Source: Paenibacillus polymyxa (lineage in GTDB: Bacteria > Bacillota > Bacilli > Paenibacillales > Paenibacillaceae). Taken from it: 64,000 nt of DNA. The stretch is from the NCBI RefSeq assembly GCF_015710975.1, contig NZ_CP049783.1:1367501-1431500 (forward strand), in the 5' to 3' direction. Shown one piece after another: positions 46,168 to 54,997 of this stretch (positions are counted from its first letter, which is position 1; every line of letters begins with the position of its first letter). The notes under the pieces are model-generated. The model saw nothing but the letters and a program-made list of their open reading frames with translations, searched no databases and was not told where the DNA came from. Position numbers and translations under genes: made by a program.

Positions 46168-46761
46168 ATGGTCTATGATGGAGTGCTGCTGGGTCTCATT
46201 GTAGGCCTGTTTAGAGGAGGCTGGCGGCAAGGTCTGATCCGTTTCAGTCATATTCGCCTTATAGCCGGTTGGATGTTCCCCCTGCTGCTGGTGGTTCAAT
46301 TCATTATTTTTTATGCTCAGGAAAAGTGGGCTTGGCTGGCAGCCATTAATGGGTATCTATTTATGGGAGTCTACGTGGTCGGATTGATATTTCTCTGGTT
46401 GAACAGACATCATAAGGGATTCAAGCTTATTTTAATCGGCGTGTTGATGAATTTTATAGTTATGGCAGTGAATGGCGGCAGGATGCCGGTCTCGCTGAGC
46501 GCTTCTGAAGTACTGGGTCCCTATTATACAGATATGCTTAAATCCGGCAGTGTCATCTCGAAACATTACATGATGGATGCGAGCACACGTTTATCATTGC
46601 TTGGTGACATCATTCCCCTTTCCAAGCCCTATCCCCGCACGCAGGTGATTAGTATTGGAGATGTCGTCATGAACTTCGGGATGTTCCTGTTTATCCAAAA
46701 TGTGATGGTCGTAAAAAGAAATAAGGATAATCAACAAGAAACCAACCCCCACCATGCCTAG
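46168..46761 (+). CDS. DUF5317 membrane protein
   Basis: A 197-residue membrane protein with about five helices. The motif NFIVMAVNGGRMPVS (about 102-116) is diagnostic of DUF5317. Function unknown. TGGAG lies seven bases before ATG 46168; the ATG two codons earlier is too close to that site. A 31-residue membrane peptide gene follows 34 bases downstream, and then the GGDEF/HD-GYP gene. Confidence 0.85.
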   Translation: MVYDGVLLGLIVGLFRGGWRQGLIRFSHIRLIAGWMFPLLLVVQFIIFYAQEKWAWLAAINGYLFMGVYVVGLIFLWLNRHHKGFKLILIGVLMNFIVMAVNGGRMPVSLSASEVLGPYYTDMLKSGSVISKHYMMDASTRLSLLGDIIPLSKPYPRTQVISIGDVVMNFGMFLFIQNVMVVKRNKDNQQETNPHHA

Positions 46762-46795
46762 TTCAGAGCTTATTCCAAGGAAGGGAGGGAACCGT

Positions 46796-46891
46796 ATGAA
46801 AAACTTGAAATACTCCCGTGTGATTATCAATGCTATTATCGTTGCTTCTGTCGTAATCGCTTTGACTTCCGGTTACAAAATTGGAGGCTAG
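46796..46891 (+). CDS. Small hydrophobic peptide (31 aa)
   Basis: The frame starts MKNLKYSRVIINAIIVASVV and ends in GYKIGG. GGAAGGGAGGG lies just upstream with good spacing. A basic N-terminus and one helix (about 9-25) indicate a single-pass membrane peptide. No family is recognised. A terminator follows within 60 bases, so it probably shares the transcript of the DUF5317 gene. Confidence 0.65.
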   Translation: MKNLKYSRVIINAIIVASVVIALTSGYKIGG

Positions 46892-46925
46892 TCACCGATA
46901 AAGAAAAAAAGGAAGCACAGGCTCA

Positions 46926-46956
46926 ACAAAACAGGCTGGATTCCGGCCTGTTTTTT
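46926..46956 (+). terminator. Terminator after the 31-aa ORF
   Basis: AAAACAGGC and GCCTGTTTT pair around a nine-base loop, followed by TTTTTT. Confidence 0.85.
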
Positions 46957-47044
46957 CATGTGAAATTTTCGATTACAAAATTGTAAATTATCCCATTCAC
47001 CCCTGGTAGCTTTGACATCAAGATACGACAAGGCAGGAGAAAAA

Positions 47045-48895
47045 ATGATGAGTATATTAAAAAAGCTGCAAGAACGGGTTACCACGACGGGAATATACGT
47101 ATTTTTCATGTGTATGGTAGGCCTGATCGTTCTCTTGTATACGAACCATTGGTCCTTTTTGCACTATTCGACGACAGAGTGGGTCACGATCTATTCCCTG
47201 TTGGGAGCAGTTCTGATTCTGGAGCATTTTACATTCCAGTTGCCACCAGCCAGTAACAAGCAGTCCATGGATTCCTCCGTGTACCTCGCTTGTATTTTTG
47301 TGCATGGCACTGAAATTGCCATTTTGATTTTGCTGTTCAATGTGATCATTGCTGCGTTTCGGCATACAGAACTGTCCTGGTGGAAACATGCCGTCAATTT
47401 TTCCATTTACGCACTTTCCATTTTCCTGTCGTCAACCGTATTCGAACTAAGCGGCGGAACGCAGGGAGCCTTGAACGAGGACCATTTTGCTTCCTACCTG
47501 CTCGCATTGATCTGCTACTTTACGGTAAACACAATCACCTTGGGCATCTACTTCTATATCGCATATAAAGGGTCGTTCAATGAGCTCAAACAGGCTTTTT
47601 TGGCAGAATCCCTGCTTGTATACTTATGTACACTCATCCTGTCTTTGGTCTTGACCACGCTGATTTACTACAACGGCATTTTAGGACTTTTGCTGTTCTT
47701 GGGGCTAAGCATGCTCTTATCCCACGCGTTCAAGCAAATGTTCACGATGTATCGTGAGATTGAAGAAAAAGCCAACACGGATCGCAGAACAGGGCTGTAC
47801 AATCACAGCTACTTTGAAAATACACTTGAAGCTGAACTAAATACATCCAGATCGCAGAATACTCCCCTAAGTCTGGCGCTGATTGATATTGATGATTTCA
47901 AAAAATACAATGATCATTTCGGTCATCTCAAGGGCGATCAGCTACTGGGGTTTCTCGGTGAGTTTCTCAAAAAGGAAACGTTCGGTACTCATATTACCGT
48001 ATCCCGCTATGGTGGAGAAGAATTCACTTTGCTTATGCCCGATCATACTGCTGAACAAGCTTATGAAAAGGTCAATGCTATCCGAAAAAGACTGAATGAT
48101 TCCCGTTACGAGGGAGTTGAAATTTTCCCACACGGGTGTCTGTCCTTCTCCGCAGGCATTGCACAAAGCCGCATTGACATCTACGACAAATCACAGCTGG
48201 TCGATCTAGCGGATAAAGCACTGTACTATGCCAAGAAACAGGGCAAAAATATCGTTCATACACACGGCAGTCTAAATGAAGTGGAACGCGAGGTCGATCT
48301 CGGACAGGATATTCGTGATCTGGAGCAGCAGCTTAATCTATTCTTGTACAAGGATATTAACACCTTCAAGCATTCCAAACGGGTATTCAGATATGCAGCA
48401 GACATGAGCGATGTGCTTCAGCTCGGTCCGAAGGATAAGCGGCGTTTTTTACTGGGAGCCCTCATTCACGACATCGGCAAACTGGAAATCCCCTGGAATA
48501 TTCTTAATAAAAAAGAGAAGCTGTCTAGCGAGGAATGGCGGATGGTACAAGCTCATGTCATGTGGGGCAAACGTATTGTCGAAGCCAATGAACGATTCAT
48601 AGATTTAGTTCCTTTTGTGGAGCTGCATCATGAACGTTATGACGGGGGAGGCTATCCGTTTGGCTTTAAGGGCGAGCAAATCCCAAGGCTGTGTCGGATG
48701 CTGACGATCATCGACTCTTTTGACGCGATGACAACAGAACGTCCCTATCAACCGACCAAAACATTCGAGGAGGCCATCGAAGAATTGCGTACTTGTTCGG
48801 GGAGCCAATTCGATCCCGATCTAACGGCTATTTTTATCCAATATATTCAACATAAGCAACCTGCTTTCACGCAGTCTATAGAAGCAGGCATCTAA
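47045..48895 (+). CDS. Membrane GGDEF / HD-GYP protein (c-di-GMP synthesis and breakdown)
   Basis: 616 residues. About seven hydrophobic segments (10-235) form a membrane sensor. A GGDEF domain (about 250-410) has the active motif RYGGEEF and the substrate-binding DIDDFKKYNDHFGH; I see no RxxD inhibitory site at the usual place. An HD-GYP domain (about 440-600) has HDIGKLEIP and HHERYDGGGYPFGFKGEQIP. Both activities could be real, or one may only sense nucleotide. AGGCAGGAG precedes ATG 47045. It is a candidate source or regulator of the ligand for the riboswitch at 57784. Confidence 0.88.
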   Translation: MMSILKKLQERVTTTGIYVFFMCMVGLIVLLYTNHWSFLHYSTTEWVTIYSLLGAVLILEHFTFQLPPASNKQSMDSSVYLACIFVHGTEIAILILLFNVIIAAFRHTELSWWKHAVNFSIYALSIFLSSTVFELSGGTQGALNEDHFASYLLALICYFTVNTITLGIYFYIAYKGSFNELKQAFLAESLLVYLCTLILSLVLTTLIYYNGILGLLLFLGLSMLLSHAFKQMFTMYREIEEKANTDRRTGLYNHSYFENTLEAELNTSRSQNTPLSLALIDIDDFKKYNDHFGHLKGDQLLGFLGEFLKKETFGTHITVSRYGGEEFTLLMPDHTAEQAYEKVNAIRKRLNDSRYEGVEIFPHGCLSFSAGIAQSRIDIYDKSQLVDLADKALYYAKKQGKNIVHTHGSLNEVEREVDLGQDIRDLEQQLNLFLYKDINTFKHSKRVFRYAADMSDVLQLGPKDKRRFLLGALIHDIGKLEIPWNILNKKEKLSSEEWRMVQAHVMWGKRIVEANERFIDLVPFVELHHERYDGGGYPFGFKGEQIPRLCRMLTIIDSFDAMTTERPYQPTKTFEEAIEELRTCSGSQFDPDLTAIFIQYIQHKQPAFTQSIEAGI

Positions 48896-48919
48896 TGTCT
48901 CATACACTATTCCACTTTA

Positions 48920-48964
48920 TCCCTACTGTGAAAGAAATCCTGGCGATTTCTTTCACAGTAGGGA
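48920..48964 (+). terminator. Very strong terminator
   Basis: TCCCTACTGTGAAAGAAATC pairs perfectly over about 19 bases with its complement after a five-base loop, followed by CTTTTC. Confidence 0.9.
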
Positions 48965-49149
48965 CTTTTCATAAGAGTGGCATTTTGCATCATGCTTATT
49001 ATTTCAAATTTCATATAAATGTCATAATTCGCTCCATCTATTCACGCTATATGCACTATGATTAAGATAGGAATTGGTTTGTCCGTATAAAATGCTACAA
49101 ATGAGGATATCCTCGCTTCAAGTAATCGAGAGAAGGTGACTTCACAGGC

Positions 49150-50868
49150 ATGTTGTACCTGTCCAGACCAGCCCGTGTGGCTTGTCTTTTATTGCTGTGT
49201 CTCCCTCTTCTGCTCCTGTTTCCTCACTCATCGTGGGCTCATGCATTTGTCGTTGAATCCAGCCCGACCGAAAATCAGGTTTTGGACAAGTCCCCTTCTC
49301 AGGTGACTATCACTTTCAACGAAGATTTGCAGTCTGCCTTCATGTCCATCAAAGTGACTGATGAAACAGGCAAGCGGGTCGACACAGGAAAAGCACAGCT
49401 CAATCCAGAGCACCAATCCACCATGGAGATCCAATTGATTCCAGGGGTGAAGAATGGAATTTACACCATCACTTGGAGAGCTTTGTCCGCAGATGGACAC
49501 CCAGTCAATGGAGTGATTCCATTTCAAGTAGGTAGCGGTTCCAATGCGTATACCGATCAAGCTACCCCTTCTGAAAGCTCTGGGACATCACGAATCGACT
49601 TAATTGCTGTCCGTTGGCTCCTTTACATAGGGTTATCGCTGCTGTTTGGAGCGATTTGTTTCCGACTGTTCCTCTTACCGAGCATAAACCGAGCCAAGAA
49701 TCGCAGTGAACAGCAGATGCTTAGTCAGCGACCCTCTGACACATTACCCCGTTGGACTAAGCTGCTCTGGAGCGGCTACGGCATAACGTCTGCTGTCATT
49801 TTAATTAGCCTACCGCTTCAGGCGTCTTGGGATGCCGGAGTTTCCATCGGGGAGGGCTTCTCACTCCCTATTCTGGGAGAAGCTCTTCAATTTACGGGAG
49901 CAGGGCAAATCTGGTTTATCCAGATGATTCTCGTGCTGCTTCTAAGCGTAACGCTAATTTATGCGATCGATCCCAGCATTTCTGATCGCCAGCGCCGTGT
50001 TTGGGGCTACAGCTCCGTTTTACTCACGCTGAGCCTCATGCTGTCCAAGGCCTTTGTCGGGCATCCGGCAGCAGCCACCCACCCGGCTCCAGCCATTGTG
50101 GCAGATTTCGTCCATCTTGCAGCGTCAGCTTTTTGGATCGGATCACTTGCCGTCATGGTGGTGTGCCTGCCTGTTGCCGGATTGGAGCTGCCTGTATCCG
50201 TGCAGGCAACTCTGCGACAAACGGTCCTGCGCCGCTTCGCTGGCTGGGGCATGGCTATGGTGGCGGCGCTACTCGCCACTGGTATCTATGGAGCGGTGCT
50301 GTACATTCCAGCTCCCTCCATGCTGCTGAACACATCCTATGGACTCGTTCTGCTTGGTAAAGCAGCGCTACTGCTAGTAATGCTGGTCTTCGCAGCCAGC
50401 CAGTTTCGCAGCGCTCGGCAAGCGGCGGCGAGCAAGCGAGCCGCCGGAGGATTGCGTACCGAGCTGTCCGTCGGTCTGCTCGTGATGCTACTGGCAGCGG
50501 TGCTCACTCACCTGTCACCTGGCCAGGCACCTGCTGTACCGTTTGAGGAGACTCGCACTACTGGCGAATACAGCGTTACACTGGCAGTCAGCCCTAATGC
50601 TGTGGGCAGCAATGAATTTAAGGTATCCGTTCAGGATAGCAAGGGGGCTGCCGTTTCAGGAATCCAGCAGGTCACATTAACGCTTATCCCAGCTAATCCT
50701 GACCAAGATCAACAGGAATTTGTCTTGCCCGTGAAGCAGCAACAGCCTTTCCGCAGTCAGGAATTGATAACCTCCGAAGGAACATGGGCGGTAAAAGTAC
50801 ATGCTCTGACAGCATCACTCGATGCGGTTGATGCTGAATTCACTCTGCAAGTAGACGGTAAAAAATAA
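49150..50868 (+). CDS. ycnJ: CopC-CopD fusion copper import protein (YcnJ)
   Basis: 572 residues. A signal peptide ends at SSWA; the mature protein begins HAFVVESSP, so His is the first residue, as needed for the CopC Cu(II) site. The CopC domain (about 31-130) includes SADGHPVNG. The CopD domain of eight helices (about 150-455) has KAFVGHPAAATHPAP and FVHLAASAFWIGS. A C-terminal YtkA-like domain (about 460-572) completes it. This matches B. subtilis YcnJ, used for copper acquisition. The start at 49150 follows AGAAGG at a somewhat long distance. No YcnK regulator gene and no CsoR site are visible. Confidence 0.92.
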   Translation: MLYLSRPARVACLLLLCLPLLLLFPHSSWAHAFVVESSPTENQVLDKSPSQVTITFNEDLQSAFMSIKVTDETGKRVDTGKAQLNPEHQSTMEIQLIPGVKNGIYTITWRALSADGHPVNGVIPFQVGSGSNAYTDQATPSESSGTSRIDLIAVRWLLYIGLSLLFGAICFRLFLLPSINRAKNRSEQQMLSQRPSDTLPRWTKLLWSGYGITSAVILISLPLQASWDAGVSIGEGFSLPILGEALQFTGAGQIWFIQMILVLLLSVTLIYAIDPSISDRQRRVWGYSSVLLTLSLMLSKAFVGHPAAATHPAPAIVADFVHLAASAFWIGSLAVMVVCLPVAGLELPVSVQATLRQTVLRRFAGWGMAMVAALLATGIYGAVLYIPAPSMLLNTSYGLVLLGKAALLLVMLVFAASQFRSARQAAASKRAAGGLRTELSVGLLVMLLAAVLTHLSPGQAPAVPFEETRTTGEYSVTLAVSPNAVGSNEFKVSVQDSKGAAVSGIQQVTLTLIPANPDQDQQEFVLPVKQQQPFRSQELITSEGTWAVKVHALTASLDAVDAEFTLQVDGKK

Positions 50869-50899
50869 TTATTTTATTCTTAAAAGGAGCGAAATAAAT

Positions 50900-51649
50900 A
50901 TGAATACAACGATTCAAACAGCAAAATTCAGGTTTTCCAGGTTAGCAACTTCCATGGGTTTAATTGCGGCTGGTGCCTTGCTTTTTGCAGGTATGGCCAG
51001 TGCGCATGTGACGGTCAAGCCTTCCGTTTCACAACCTAATGCGTGGGAAACGTACACGTTGAAAGTGCCTGTGGAAAAAAACATTCCAACCACTAAAGTC
51101 GCCTTAAAAATTCCCAAAGAGGTCGTTTTCAAACAATACGAGCCTGTACCGGAATGGAAGGTAGCCACCGAAAAAGACAGCTCTGGCAAAATAACTACCG
51201 TCACCTGGACGTCTGAAAAAGACGGAATCCAAGCAGGTCAGTACCAACGCTTCAGCTTTGTAGCACAAAATGCAGATCAGAATACTGCAGCAGCCTGGGA
51301 CGCCTTCCAATATTACAGTGACGGAAGTATTGTGGAATGGACAGGCGATGAAGGAAGTAACAATCCTCATTCTATTACTACAATCACGGCGGATGCCACA
51401 CCGGAAACTCCTGCTCCTGCCGCAGACAGCGGACATGATTCGGCAGGCACCGCAGAGGGTCATGCAAGCACAGATACGGCTAAAGATAGCAGCAGCACCG
51501 CACCTACCTCGGACAATGCTGCTGAGGCTGCCCCTGCTGCTTCTGCTCCAGCCAGCTCTGCTGCACAAACCACAGCACTTGTTCTCTCGATCATTGCAGT
51601 CGTGCTTGGTGCAGCAGCAGTAGGCATTACACTCAAGCGTCGCAAGTAA
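50900..51649 (+). CDS. ycnI: Copper-binding membrane protein YcnI
   Basis: 249 residues. The signal peptide ends in GMASA, leaving His as the first mature residue (HVTVKPS), the Cu(II)-binding residue of the YcnI (DUF1775) domain. That domain spans about 36-165 with PNAWETYTLKVPVEKN and FVAQNADQNTAAAWDAFQYYSDGS. An Ala/Ser/Thr-rich linker (165-220) and one C-terminal helix (222-242) ending in KRRK anchor it. It lies 31 bases after ycnJ, as in B. subtilis, and should pass copper to YcnJ. Confidence 0.93.
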   Translation: MNTTIQTAKFRFSRLATSMGLIAAGALLFAGMASAHVTVKPSVSQPNAWETYTLKVPVEKNIPTTKVALKIPKEVVFKQYEPVPEWKVATEKDSSGKITTVTWTSEKDGIQAGQYQRFSFVAQNADQNTAAAWDAFQYYSDGSIVEWTGDEGSNNPHSITTITADATPETPAPAADSGHDSAGTAEGHASTDTAKDSSSTAPTSDNAAEAAPAASAPASSAAQTTALVLSIIAVVLGAAAVGITLKRRK

Positions 51650-51687
51650 TCTGGGTTACAATAAAATATAAGACTGTTTTAAAAAGA

Positions 51688-51724
51688 AAAAGCTGACACC
51701 GTTTTAAAAGGTGTCAGCTTTTTT
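51688..51724 (+). terminator. Terminator of ycnJI
   Basis: AAAAGCTGACACC pairs perfectly with GGTGTCAGCTTTT, followed by further T residues. Confidence 0.93.
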
Positions 51725-51895
51725 ATATGAGAAATAACAATGTTTTCGTATACTATTCAGCCTAAATATATCCTCAGATTTATCTCATCCTATCATTTCA
51801 CATTCACCTATCTATCATTTTTTTGGTAAAATGATAGGAACCTCACGATTCTAACATGATAGCATTGCAATCTATTGAGCATAGGAGATCATAGG

Positions 51896-53143
51896 ATGAA
51901 AATCGTAAATAAGGCTTTTTTATCTAGCGTTATCCTTCTGAGTACCGCAGCGGGCATCTATAGCCCTATGGCACAAGCGGAGGCGGGTAAGGTCAGCATC
52001 ATGCTGGACGGATATCCATTGCCGTTCCCTGTACAGCCTGCCATGATGGACGGCACGACGATGGTTCCCTTTCGCGCTATTTCTGAGGCTCTGGGCATTA
52101 CAGTGAAATGGGATCAAGCCAGCCAAAGCATCACCGCTACCAAAACGCAAGGCAGTGCAACCAAGCAGGTGGTTCTCAAAATGGGGAGCCGCAATGCCAC
52201 AGTAGACGGGCAAACGGTTCAACTCACAGCCGCACCGCAAACCGTGCGCGGCAGCACGATGATTCCGCTGGGCTTTTTCGGGCAACAGTTTGGAGCCACA
52301 GTCAACTGGAATCAGGGAACACGGACGGTCTCTATTACATCGCCACGTGAAGCTATGTATACTGTAGGCTTCTATGCGCTGTCTTCCTTTGACCAAAAAT
52401 CCAAAATACCGAATTTTAATGCCGTTGCCTTCGGCTGGAGCCGAATTGATACAAACGGACAGTTCACAACGACTGGCAAAGAATATAAATGGCCACAAGC
52501 TGCCGGAGCTGTAACGCCTGAGTCTATTTTACAGGAGGCAGATAGCCAGGGGACTTCCCCTTACCTGATGGTTTATTCTGTAGACGGTAATCATGAGCTA
52601 ACCAAGGTTTTGGAAAATACGCAGCTTCAAGAACAAACCATTTCCCAAATCGTCAGCACTGCGACCGATAAGCAGTTCAAGGGCATTACGTTAGATCTTG
52701 AAGGATTGGGCTGGAGCGGCGATAAGGCCAAAGCTCGTTCTGATTACAATGCTTTTATTAAAAAGTTATCGGCCAAAGCGCATCAAGCCGGACTCAAGCT
52801 CACCGTCGTTCTGCATCCGCTGAATAGCTCTTACGCTGGCTATGACTACAAAACGCTGGGCAATCTGGCGGACGATCTGATCATCATGGCCTATGATTAC
52901 GGACAAAAATCTACACCTGAGCCATTGGATAAAGTGGACGAAGCCATAAAACTGGCGTTGAAGGAAACCTCGCGGGATAAGCTCATTTTGGGAATTTCAA
53001 TGGGTAGCGAAAAAGACAGCACCGTTAACGCCAAGATCGGTTTAGCCAAACGTTATGATCTCAAAGGAATCGCAATCTGGCGTCTGGGCATCATCGGAGA
53101 AACAGCCTGGGCACAGATGAACGAATCCATCGAGTTTAAATAG
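51896..53143 (+). CDS. Secreted GH18-type glycoside hydrolase with copper-amine-oxidase-like N domain
   Basis: 415 residues. A signal peptide (about 1-27, ending AQAEA) precedes a wall-associated copper amine oxidase N-terminal-like domain (about 30-150; MDGTTMVPFRAISEALGITVKWD repeated as MIPLGFFGQQFGATVNWN). The GH18 barrel (about 155-412) keeps the catalytic Glu in GITLDLEGLGW and MAYDYGQKSTPEP. It resembles YaaH/YdhD/SleL-type spore or cell-wall glucosaminidases. ATG 51896 follows AGGAG. It is a single gene. Confidence 0.88.
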   Translation: MKIVNKAFLSSVILLSTAAGIYSPMAQAEAGKVSIMLDGYPLPFPVQPAMMDGTTMVPFRAISEALGITVKWDQASQSITATKTQGSATKQVVLKMGSRNATVDGQTVQLTAAPQTVRGSTMIPLGFFGQQFGATVNWNQGTRTVSITSPREAMYTVGFYALSSFDQKSKIPNFNAVAFGWSRIDTNGQFTTTGKEYKWPQAAGAVTPESILQEADSQGTSPYLMVYSVDGNHELTKVLENTQLQEQTISQIVSTATDKQFKGITLDLEGLGWSGDKAKARSDYNAFIKKLSAKAHQAGLKLTVVLHPLNSSYAGYDYKTLGNLADDLIIMAYDYGQKSTPEPLDKVDEAIKLALKETSRDKLILGISMGSEKDSTVNAKIGLAKRYDLKGIAIWRLGIIGETAWAQMNESIEFK

Positions 53144-53177
53144 TGTCCATTTTGTAAAAGGAATCCGTCCTTATTCC

Positions 53178-53223
53178 GCCCGCTAATGATTTTCATGCGC
53201 TTTCTATGAAATCATCGGTGGGC
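53178..53223 (+). terminator. Terminator of the GH18 gene
   Basis: GCCCGC...AATGATTTTCAT pairs with ATGAAATCAT...GGTGGGC, followed by six T residues. The right arm overlaps the last codons of the convergent HxlR gene. Confidence 0.82.
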
Positions 53224-53622
53224 TTTTTTCATGTCTATTTTAGCAAAATGCTTGCCTGACTTGGAAATTGTCTCCACAGGCTCGCATCCTTGTTCTCCGT
53301 AGAAGATCCCCCAGTCTCTCATAAAATCCAGCAACGGTCTTAACGTATCTCCCAACGGGGTAAGCGAGTATTCCACACGTGGTGGGTTCTCGTTATAAAT
53401 TTCACGGTGCACAATTCCATCACGCTCCAATTCGCGTAGCTGCAAGGTTAGCATCCGCTGTGTAATATTAGGCAAGGTTCGTCGAATTTCATTATAGCGC
53501 CGTGGTCCTGTGGTCAAATGATACAAGATGACCCCCTTCCACTTGCCTCCAATCACCCCGACAGTTTTCGCTACCGGACATCCAAAATTAACGCTAACTG
53601 TATGTTCCATCTCCTGTGCCAT
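53212..53622 (-). CDS. HxlR/DUF24-family redox-type regulator (HypR-like)
   Basis: 136 residues, winged helix of the HxlR family (CPVAKTVGVIGGKWKGVILYHL; RRYNEIRRTLPNITQRMLTLQLRELERDGI). A Cys at position 15 in FGCPVA corresponds to the redox-sensing Cys of HypR, YodB and relatives. The gene is divergent from a YfkO-like nitroreductase. In B. subtilis HypR activates the nitroreductase gene hypO under disulfide and electrophile stress; the same arrangement suggests the same role. An inverted repeat lies in the shared promoter region. Confidence 0.87.
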   Translation of the reverse strand: MAQEMEHTVSVNFGCPVAKTVGVIGGKWKGVILYHLTTGPRRYNEIRRTLPNITQRMLTLQLRELERDGIVHREIYNENPPRVEYSLTPLGDTLRPLLDFMRDWGIFYGEQGCEPVETISKSGKHFAKIDMKKAHR

Positions 53623-53675
53623 GTATTCCCCTTCTTTCTACAGGATGTAGGCTAATAGCCTCAGACCTATAACAA

Positions 53676-53701
53676 GGAACAAATATGTGCGTACTTGTTC
53701 C
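53676..53701. promoter_or_regulatory. Inverted repeat in the divergent hxlR / nitroreductase promoter
   Basis: GGAACAA (53676-53682) and TTGTTCC (53695-53701) are perfect arms 12 bases apart. It lies between the divergent starts and is the best candidate operator for the HxlR-type regulator. Confidence 0.6.
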
Positions 53702-53809
53702 CTGCAAAAACTTTCTATATGATAACTATATATTCGATATTAGCTCTCATTATAGTAGCAGAAAACCCATAGAGCACCAACTAAACCCATATCAAAAGGA
53801 GTACATTTT

Positions 53810-54484
53810 ATGTTCAATACATCAGCTAAAAAGCAGGAAATTCTGGATGCCTTTTTATTCAGACATGCCACGAAGGAATTCGCCCCCGATCGCATCATAC
53901 CTGAGGAGGATTTTCAATTCATTCTCGAAACCGGACGACTTTCCCCAAGCTCCGTAGGATTTGAACCGTGGCAGTTTGTGGTCGTGCAAAATCAGGCATT
54001 GAGAGAAAAGCTGGCGGCGGTTTCCAGTGGTGGTCAAAAGCAAATTCCTGCGGCCAGCCACGTCGTTTTGATTTTGGCACGTAAGGATGTCCGTTATGAT
54101 TCACCTTACGTGGAGTACATGTATAAAGAGGTTAAGGGGATGTCTGACGAAGACTTTGCCTCCCTACCAGGCCGCTATAAGATTTTCCAGGGTGAAAACC
54201 AACGCCTGCTGGAAAACGAACGCACGTTATTCGACTGGGCCTCCAAGCAAACTTATATTGCCTTAGGTAATATGATGACAGCGGCAGCTCAGATCGGCAT
54301 TGATTCCTGCCCGATTGAAGGCTTTAACTATGATCAGGTGCATGCCATTTTGGAGGAAGAAGGCCTGCTGGAGGACGGGCTGCTGGATATTTCAGTCATC
54401 GCTGCCTTCGGTTATCGTGCTCATGAACCCAAGCGGGAAAAATCCAGGCAACCACTGGAGAAAGTTACACGTTGGGTCCTGTAA
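53810..54484 (+). CDS. NAD(P)H nitroreductase (YfkO/HypO-like)
   Basis: 224 residues, flavin-dependent nitroreductase fold. Motifs are FRHATKEFAPDRIIPEEDF (FMN phosphate contact), LSPSSVGFEPWQFVVV, and ALGNMMTAAAQIGIDSCPIEGF in the C-terminal half. AAAAGGAG precedes the ATG. It likely reduces quinones or nitroaromatics in electrophile stress, controlled by the divergent HxlR-type regulator. Confidence 0.9.
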   Translation: MFNTSAKKQEILDAFLFRHATKEFAPDRIIPEEDFQFILETGRLSPSSVGFEPWQFVVVQNQALREKLAAVSSGGQKQIPAASHVVLILARKDVRYDSPYVEYMYKEVKGMSDEDFASLPGRYKIFQGENQRLLENERTLFDWASKQTYIALGNMMTAAAQIGIDSCPIEGFNYDQVHAILEEEGLLEDGLLDISVIAAFGYRAHEPKREKSRQPLEKVTRWVL

Positions 54485-54527
54485 CCTGCGACTCATACCC
54501 TTCCAAACCTAGGACATTAAAGCATCT

Positions 54528-54584
54528 AAAAAGCGGGCTTGCGGCGCTTCATCTGAATGATGAACACACCGTAGCCCGCTTTTT
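54528..54584. terminator. Bidirectional terminator
   Basis: AAAAAGCGGGCT pairs with AGCCCGCTTTTT. The right arm reaches the stop codon of the convergent TIGR02328 gene. Confidence 0.85.
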
Positions 54585-54964
54585 CAGATCACTTCAATCT
54601 CTATTAAAATTCCTTTGGAAGCCAGGTTATCCAGGCACTCCTTCATATATTCGTCATCATGCTCCACATATGCGTCCGCGCCTGCCAGTTCCTCGCCTAG
54701 CTCCGCTTCCCAAGGTTCACACTGCTTACCACGATACAATGGCTGTTCCCATAGTGGATCAACATTGTATCCTCTTCTTTTCATTTCGTCCATAATGAGC
54801 TTATGATAGCGTACCAGCAGCATGGGGTGATAGTCGAACACATAATTCACTGTGGCGTGTGGCTTTCCCCACCCGTTCCCCCGCAGGGCACAACACTCAC
54901 GATGTTGTCCCAACAGTTGGGGACGGGGGAGCTTGCCAATCAATTGTTCATGCCAAAGCCTCAT
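54584..54964 (-). CDS. TIGR02328-family protein (pyrimidine-dimer glycosylase-like)
   Basis: 126 residues. The start MRLWHEQLIGKLPRPQLLGQ, followed by HRECCALRGNGWGK, is characteristic of this family, which is related to the Pyr_excise fold of T4 endonuclease V. A repair role is thus possible, but not shown for this subfamily. A YVFDYHP block and an acidic C-terminus are also seen. It lies 33 bases downstream of the DUF445 gene on the same strand. Confidence 0.78.
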   Translation of the reverse strand: MRLWHEQLIGKLPRPQLLGQHRECCALRGNGWGKPHATVNYVFDYHPMLLVRYHKLIMDEMKRRGYNVDPLWEQPLYRGKQCEPWEAELGEELAGADAYVEHDDEYMKECLDNLASKGILIEIEVI

Positions 54965-54997
54965 GCTTCCACAACCTTATCTGTAGCTTTTTCTGTA

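Noticed and set aside
48965..49149. CsoR site upstream of ycnJ
   Set aside because: No TACCCC/GGGGTA inverted repeat is present in this region.
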